Shown: positions 59,669 through 64,000 of the stretch, one piece after another
Numbering within the stretch: the first letter of the stretch is position 1
Layout of the letters: each line of letters opens with the position of its first letter
Assembly (NCBI GenBank): GCA_963785065.1
Contig: CAWATX010000002.1
Coordinates: 1,178,001-1,242,000, forward strand
From: CAVSRC01 sp963785065
Lineage (GTDB): Bacteria > Pseudomonadota > Alphaproteobacteria > Rhizobiales > Kaistiaceae
Direction of reading: 5' to 3'
DNA: 64,000 nucleotides
Notes under the pieces: model-generated
Databases searched by the model: none
What the model was told of the DNA's origin: nothing
What the model saw: the letters and a program-made list of their open reading frames with translations, nothing else
Position numbers and translations under genes: made by a program

Positions 59669-60352
59669 TCACGGGACCAGCTTGTAGCCGCCGGCTTCCG
59701 TCACCAGCAGCTCCGCCTTGGACGGATCGCGCTCGATCTTCTGGCGCAGGCGGTAGATGTGCGTTTCGAGCGTGTGGGTGGTGACGCCCGAATTGTAGCC
59801 CCATACCTCGTGCAGGAGCACGTCGCGGGTGATGACCTTCTCGCCGGCGCGGTAGAGGTATTTGAGGATCGCCGTCTCCTTTTCGGTCAGTCGCACCTTC
59901 TGGTTCCTGTCGTCGACCAGCATCTTGGCGCTCGGCCGGAAGGTGTAGCGGCCGATCGAGAAGATGGCATCCTCGCTCTGGTCGTGCTGGCGAAGCTGGG
60001 CGCGAATGCGCGCCAGGAGCACGGCAAAGCGGAACGGCTTGGTGACGTAGTCGTTGGCGCCGGCCTCGAGCCCGAGAATGGTGTCGGATTCCGAATCCTG
60101 CCCGGTGAGCATGATGACCGGCGCGCGGAAGCCGCTTTTGCGCAGAAGCTTGACCGCCTCGCGCCCGTCCATGTCCGGCAGGCCGACATCCATGATCACC
60201 AGATCGATCGGCTCCTGGCGGGCGCGATGCACGCCCTTGGCCGCCGTCTCGGCCGGCACGATCTCGAACTCCTCATAGAGCGACAGTTGCTCGACCAGGC
60301 TCTCGCGGAGCATGTCATCGTCGTCGACGACCAGGATCTTGCGGACGGGCAT
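59669..60352 (-). CDS. cenR: OmpR-family response regulator, CenR-like
   Basis: 227 residues from ATG 60352. Receiver with D55 (LVIMDVGLPDMDGREAVKLLRK) and K105 (ANDYVTKPFRF), and OmpR-type winged helix (KVRLTEKETAILKYLYRAGEKVITRDVLLHEVWGYNSGVTTHTLETHIYRLRQKIE). Closely resembles the essential envelope regulator CenR of Caulobacter, as I remember it; not verified by search. Divergent from the L,D-transpeptidase, which fits an envelope role. Confidence 0.75.
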   Translation of the reverse strand: MPVRKILVVDDDDMLRESLVEQLSLYEEFEIVPAETAAKGVHRARQEPIDLVIMDVGLPDMDGREAVKLLRKSGFRAPVIMLTGQDSESDTILGLEAGANDYVTKPFRFAVLLARIRAQLRQHDQSEDAIFSIGRYTFRPSAKMLVDDRNQKVRLTEKETAILKYLYRAGEKVITRDVLLHEVWGYNSGVTTHTLETHIYRLRQKIERDPSKAELLVTEAGGYKLVP

Positions 60353-60493
60353 GGCCGGACACTCGTTGCTCGATTGGGGACCCGCAGCGCAGCCGGCAAC
60401 TGGCGGAAACCCTTTGGATTCGGCGTTGTATACGGTGTAGACCGCTTGCCCCCGGCCGCGCAAGGCGCGTCGGACACCCGGCCGGAGCCGCCC

Positions 60494-61018
60494 GTGAGCC
60501 ACTTGACCCGCATCGTCGTCGCCAGCACCGGCCCCTCCCGGCAGCGCGGCCTTCTGACCGCCGGCGGTCTGACGGTGCCCTGTGCCCTCGGCCGCTCAGG
60601 GATCAAGGGGCGCAAACGCGAGGGCGACGGCGCCACGCCGCGGGGCGCCTGGCGGCCGGTTGCGGTCTATTATCGCCCCGACCGCCTGACCCGCCCGGCA
60701 ACGGGGCTGCCCACCCTGTCGCTCAGCCCCGATGACGGCTGGTGCGACGACCCCGCCGACCGCCGCTACAACCGCTCGGTCCGCCTGCCCTATGCCGGCC
60801 GCCACGAGCACCTGTGGCGTACCGACCGGCTCTACGACGTCATCGTCGTACTCGACTACAATCTTGCCCGGCCGCTGAAAGGCGCCGGCAGCGCCATCTT
60901 CCTGCATTTAGCAGGCGAAGGTTTCGCCGCGACCGCCGGCTGCATCGCCGTTTCGCGCGGGTCCATGCGCCGCCTGCTGGCGCGCATGGACCGGAACACC
61001 GTCATCGACGTGCGCTGA
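60494..61018 (+). CDS. L,D-transpeptidase (YkuD-type; GTG start, no signal peptide)
   Basis: 174 residues from GTG 60494, where GGAG lies 8-10 nt upstream. The catalytic region is AIFLHLAGEGFAATAGCIAVSRG with H138 and nucleophile Cys150. The N-terminus has no signal peptide, unlike most L,D-transpeptidases, so how it reaches the periplasm is unclear; an alternative upstream start in the open frame does not add one. Divergent from the cenR-like gene. Confidence 0.8.
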   Translation: MSHLTRIVVASTGPSRQRGLLTAGGLTVPCALGRSGIKGRKREGDGATPRGAWRPVAVYYRPDRLTRPATGLPTLSLSPDDGWCDDPADRRYNRSVRLPYAGRHEHLWRTDRLYDVIVVLDYNLARPLKGAGSAIFLHLAGEGFAATAGCIAVSRGSMRRLLARMDRNTVIDVR

Positions 61019-61020
61019 AG

Positions 61021-61602
61021 TCAGGCGGCCGGGTTCGCCTTCGCCGCGCGAACGCTCAGAAGCGCACCGGACCATGCGATGAGCTGGGCGAGCATGGTGG
61101 TGACCGAGCCCTCGAGACCGTCGCCCGGGACGAAGACGCCCGAGGCGAAGGCGGGGATCAATGAAATGGCCGGCTGCGCTCGCACCGTCGCCACCTGAAG
61201 CTCGGCCAGCACCAGCCGCAGCCCTTCTGCGGCGCGCACGCCGGCTGCCCAGCCGCCATAGCTCACGATGCCGGCGGCCTTGTCGTTCCATTCGCGGTAG
61301 ACGTAGTCGAGGGCGTTCTTCAGCGCGCCGGGAAACGAGTGATTGTACTCGGGCACCAGGAATACATAGCCGTCGAAGCTTTCGATCAACGCGCCCCAAT
61401 TGCGGGTGTGCGCGTGTTTGTACTGCTGATGACTGGGGTTGCCGGGCTCGTCCAGGTTGCCGAGGCCGTGATGGACGAGGTCGACCAGCTCATAGTCGGC
61501 GCCCCCATGGGTGCTTGCGGTTTCGAGCAGCCACGCCGCGATCTGATCGCCCCGCCGTCCGGGACGGGTGCTGCCGAGGATGATTCCGATGCGCAGGTTC
61601 AT
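61021..61602 (-). CDS. NADPH-dependent FMN reductase
   Basis: 193 residues from ATG 61602 (SD AAGGGG). Flavodoxin-like: MNLRIGIILGSTRPGRRGDQIAAWL (phosphate loop), FLVPEYNHSFPGALKNALDYVYREW, GIVSYGGWAAGVRAAEGLR. Reduces FMN or quinones. Divergent from a MarR gene over paired operators, so probably induced by the regulator's ligand. Confidence 0.9.
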   Translation of the reverse strand: MNLRIGIILGSTRPGRRGDQIAAWLLETASTHGGADYELVDLVHHGLGNLDEPGNPSHQQYKHAHTRNWGALIESFDGYVFLVPEYNHSFPGALKNALDYVYREWNDKAAGIVSYGGWAAGVRAAEGLRLVLAELQVATVRAQPAISLIPAFASGVFVPGDGLEGSVTTMLAQLIAWSGALLSVRAAKANPAA

Positions 61603-61636
61603 CTTGCCCCTTGTCCTTTTTCCCATCGCCGCCAGG

Positions 61637-61652
61637 AGTTGACACATCAACT
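61637..61652. promoter_or_regulatory. MarR operator, site 1
   Basis: AGTTGACACATCAACT, 6-bp arms around CACA, in the gap between the FMN reductase and the MarR gene. The 16-bp site and site 2 (61665-61680) are reverse complements of each other. Confidence 0.7.
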
Positions 61653-61664
61653 CTATATCTCGTG

Positions 61665-61680
61665 AGTTGATGTGTCAACT
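61665..61680. promoter_or_regulatory. MarR operator, site 2
   Basis: AGTTGATGTGTCAACT, reverse complement of site 1, centre-to-centre 28 nt. Overlaps possible early start codons (TTG 61667, ATG 61670), supporting the later start at 61703. Confidence 0.7.
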
Positions 61681-61702
61681 GTCTCCCGCTAGGATGGCCT
61701 GG

Positions 61703-62161
61703 ATGTCGCAACCCGACCCGCTCAAGCCCGAAGATTGGGCGCTCTGGGACATGTGGATGCGGGCGCAGCGCCTGCTCGCCCAGGAGATCGATCGCGGGCT
61801 CCAGGCCGAATTCGGCATTTCCAAGCCCGAGTTCAGCGTGCTCGTGACGCTGCTCAGATCCGCCGGCGGCGCCGGACGGGTGGTGGATCTGGCGGAATCG
61901 CTCGGCTGGGAGAAGAGCCGCGTGGCACATCAGCTGACCCGCATGGAGGGTCGCGGGCTGGTGGAGCGAACCGAAAAGGGTGCGCGCGGCCGACGCACCG
62001 GGGTCGGATTGACGGCCGAGGGCCGTCGCCTCGCGGAGAGCGCCGTCCTTGCGCACGGCCAGACCGTGCGCCGCTGCTTCGTCGATCTCCTCACGCCCGA
62101 GCAGGCCGCGGCCATCCGGGCCTGGAGCGAGCAGACGATCGCGCGGGGCGACGTGCCTTAG
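61703..62161 (+). CDS. MarR-family transcriptional regulator
   Basis: 152 residues from ATG 61703 (AGGA 8 nt upstream; earlier in-frame starts fall in the operator). HTH region: GGAGRVVDLAESLGWEKSRVAHQLTRMEGRGLVERTEKGARGRRTGVGLTAEGRRLA. Probable autorepressor that also controls the divergent FMN reductase. Stop overlaps the convergent PLP-protein gene by 4 nt. Confidence 0.9.
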   Translation: MSQPDPLKPEDWALWDMWMRAQRLLAQEIDRGLQAEFGISKPEFSVLVTLLRSAGGAGRVVDLAESLGWEKSRVAHQLTRMEGRGLVERTEKGARGRRTGVGLTAEGRRLAESAVLAHGQTVRRCFVDLLTPEQAAAIRAWSEQTIARGDVP

Positions 62162-62856
62162 AGGGTCGCCGTGCGCGTGCGGGCCCCGAAGATCGCCGTG
62201 CCGACGCGCACGTCGGTGGCGCCGAGGGCGATCGCCGTCTCGAAATCGGCGCTCATGCCCATCGACAGCGATTTCAGCCCCAGCCGCCCGGCGACCTTGG
62301 CAAGCAGCGCAAAATGCGGCGCCGCCACCTCGTCGAATGGCGGGATGCACATCAGCCCGTCGATCGCCAGCCCGTGCACCGTGCGGCAGCGTTCGACGAA
62401 GGCGTCCGTCTCTTCCGGCAGTACGCCGGCCTTCTGCGGCTCGGCGCCGGTGTTGACCTGGACCAGCAGACGCGGCGCCCGCCCCTGCCGCGCCATCTCC
62501 TCAGCCACCGCGCCGGCGATCCTGTCGCGGTCGATGGTGTGGATGACGTCGAACAGCGTCACCGCGTCCCTTGCCTTGTTGGATTGCAGCGGCCCGATCA
62601 GATGGAGCTCGATGTCGGGCGTTTCCAGACGCAGCGCCGGCCACTTGCCGGCCGCCTCCTGCACCCGATTCTCGCCGAAAACGCGTTGGCCGGCGGCGAT
62701 CACAGGGCGGATCGCCGCCGCGTCGAAGGTCTTGGAGACGGCGATGAGGCGGACCGAGCCGGCCTGCCGCTTCGCCTCCCGCTCGGCAGCGGCGATCTTC
62801 GCCGCCACGGCAGCGAGACGGTCGGCGACAAACTCAGAGGTCGTCGTGATGGTCAT
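62158..62856 (-). CDS. YggS-family pyridoxal phosphate homeostasis protein
   Basis: 232 residues from ATG 62856. PLP-binding Lys K42 (LIAVSKTF), FGENRVQEAAGKW, HLIGPLQSNKA, LLVQVNTGAEPQKAGV, SMGMSADFETAIALGATDVRVGTAIFGAR. Single-domain PLP protein of vitamin B6 homeostasis. Convergent with the MarR gene. Confidence 0.92.
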   Translation of the reverse strand: MTITTTSEFVADRLAAVAAKIAAAEREAKRQAGSVRLIAVSKTFDAAAIRPVIAAGQRVFGENRVQEAAGKWPALRLETPDIELHLIGPLQSNKARDAVTLFDVIHTIDRDRIAGAVAEEMARQGRAPRLLVQVNTGAEPQKAGVLPEETDAFVERCRTVHGLAIDGLMCIPPFDEVAAPHFALLAKVAGRLGLKSLSMGMSADFETAIALGATDVRVGTAIFGARTRTATL

Positions 62857-63112
62857 GGCCGCCGTGATACCCCCCCGCGGCGGAGAGTTCCACCGGGCGG
62901 CCATGCGGCGTGTTGAGTGAGGCGCGTCGCCAGGCCGCGACGCCCCCGGGCCCGCTGGCCGTCGGCATGGCTCAGCCCGCGAGGCACGCCCGGCAAGGCA
63001 ATGCGCCGTTTTTGCGGCCTTTCCGATTGACCCGGAGCCTGATTCTGGTGATGGTCCGCCCGGCCCCCGAGCGCCCTTTTTCCTCCCGCGCGCCGGCGCG
63101 CACATGAAGACC

Positions 63113-64000
63113 ATGGCGACCGAACGATACAATCCCCGCGACGCAGAACCCCGTTGGCAGGCCCGCTGGGCCGAGGACCGCATCTTCGAGACGAAGAACG
63201 ACGATCCGCGGCCGAAATATTACGTGCTCGAGATGTTCCCCTACCCTTCGGGGCGCATCCACATGGGCCACGTACGCAACTACACGCTCGGCGACGTCGT
63301 CGCCCGCTTCATGCGCGCCAAGGGCTACAACGTCCTCTACCCCAAGGGCTGGGACGCCTTCGGCCTGCCGGCCGAGAACGCGGCCATGCAGAACCGCGTC
63401 AATCCGCGCGTCTGGACGTACGAGAACATCGACGCCATGCGCGGCCAGCTCAAGACGATGGGCCTGTCGCTCGACTGGTCGCGCGAATTCGCCACCTGCG
63501 ACCCCGAATATTACGCCCAGCAGCAGAAGCTCTTCATCGACATGCTGGCGAAGGGCCTGGCCTATCGCGGCAAGTCGAAGGTCAACTGGGACCCGGTCGA
63601 CCAGACGGTGCTCGCCAACGAACAGGTGATCGATGGGCGCGGCTGGCGCTCGGGCGCCGTGGTCGAACAGCGCGAATTGACCCAGTGGTTCTTCAGGATC
63701 ACCGCCTACAGCGAGGACCTGCTCGCCGCCCTCGACACCCTCGACCGCTGGCCGGACAAGGTGCGCCTGATGCAGCGCAACTGGATCGGCAAGTCGGAGG
63801 GCCTGCGCCTGCGCTTCGCCATCGCCGGCACGCCGCCAGCCGGACACCAGGTCATCGAGGTCTTCACCACGCGGCCGGACACGCTCTTCGGCGCGAGCTT
63901 CATGGCGCTGTCGCCCGACCATCCGCTGGCAAGCGTTCTCGCCGCCAAGGACGCAGGCCTGGCCGCCTTCATCGAGGAGTGCCACCGCCGCGGCACCAGC
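63113..64000 (+). CDS. leuS: Leucyl-tRNA synthetase (3' end outside window)
   Basis: First 296 residues of LeuS. The HIGH motif is HMGH in EMFPYPSGRIHMGHVRNY; LYPKGWDAFGLPAENAAMQ follows and the editing domain begins around VIEVFTTRPDTLFGASF. Start taken at 63113 (MATERYNPRD), the usual rhizobial N-terminus, rather than ATG 63104. Open to the window edge. Confidence 0.95.
   Translation, partial: MATERYNPRDAEPRWQARWAEDRIFETKNDDPRPKYYVLEMFPYPSGRIHMGHVRNYTLGDVVARFMRAKGYNVLYPKGWDAFGLPAENAAMQNRVNPRVWTYENIDAMRGQLKTMGLSLDWSREFATCDPEYYAQQQKLFIDMLAKGLAYRGKSKVNWDPVDQTVLANEQVIDGRGWRSGAVVEQRELTQWFFRITAYSEDLLAALDTLDRWPDKVRLMQRNWIGKSEGLRLRFAIAGTPPAGHQVIEVFTTRPDTLFGASFMALSPDHPLASVLAAKDAGLAAFIEECHRRGTS

Noticed and set aside
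59141..60493. Upstream extension of the L,D-transpeptidase frame
   Set aside because: Antisense to the cyclic-nucleotide-binding and cenR-like genes; the GTG at 60494 has a ribosome site.
1..64000. CRISPR arrays, insertion sequences, prophage, rRNA
   Set aside because: No regularly spaced repeats, transposase or phage genes and no rRNA-like sequence were seen.

Overview
The window is high-GC DNA (about 68% by hand count of one flagellar line) from an alphaproteobacterium of the Hyphomicrobiales (Rhizobiales). The evidence is the combination of MotB/MotC/MotE/FliK(MotD), a Rem/FtcR-type regulator, DUF1217, FlaF/FlbT, a flagellin without FliD/FliS, and the housekeeping genes glnK-amtB, ftsK, a CenR-type regulator and leuS. 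I cannot name the genus.

Positions 1-35515 are a nearly complete flagellar gene cluster. The left half reads on the minus strand. It holds the end-truncated regulator rem/ftcR, a solitary CheY-like protein, and the unit fliF-fliH-like-motB-motC-fliK-lytic transglycosylase. It also holds a monocistronic flagellin, the rod/ring unit flgB-flgC-fliE-flgG-flgA-flgI-motE-flgH-fliL-fliP, and the motor/export unit motA-fliM-fliN-fliG-flhB-orf149. From 22466 the cluster turns to the plus strand: DUF1217-flgF-fliI, flgE-flgK-flgL-flaF-flbT-flgD-fliQ, flhA-fliR-fliJ-like, and flgJ-like/flgN-like/FliL-like. Most neighbours overlap by 1-8 nt or lie within 20 nt, so they are probably translationally coupled. 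A shared motif near CTTCACGCAAGSY stands in front of seven flagellar transcription units and looks like a common regulatory element. No visN/visR, fliO, fliD, fliS or chemotaxis operon is in the window.

Positions 35559-45405 are an accessory stretch: an FMN-binding secreted protein, a COG4315 secreted protein, a thiamine-diphosphate enzyme of the acetolactate synthase type, and an ankyrin protein bracketed by a 27-bp direct repeat. They are followed by an acyl-CoA synthetase, a membrane methyltransferase, two small secreted proteins, an HU-like protein, an acetolactate decarboxylase and a DUF6481 protein. The stretch ends at a tRNA-Gly(GCC) gene. It contains AT-richer patches and odd repeats and may be partly acquired.

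Positions 45919-64000 are mostly conserved chromosomal genes: a thioredoxin/TPR chaperone, a Lon-domain protein, a Trm112-like protein, a methyltransferase, a MarR regulator with palindromic operators, a metallo-hydrolase, a UbiH-type hydroxylase and acyl-CoA thioesterase II. They continue with glnK-amtB (behind a probable sigma-54 promoter), ftsK, lolA, xthA, a cyclic-nucleotide-binding protein, a CenR-like regulator, an L,D-transpeptidase, an FMN reductase/MarR divergent pair with paired operators, a YggS-type PLP protein and the start of leuS. I saw no CRISPR array, transposase, prophage or rRNA.
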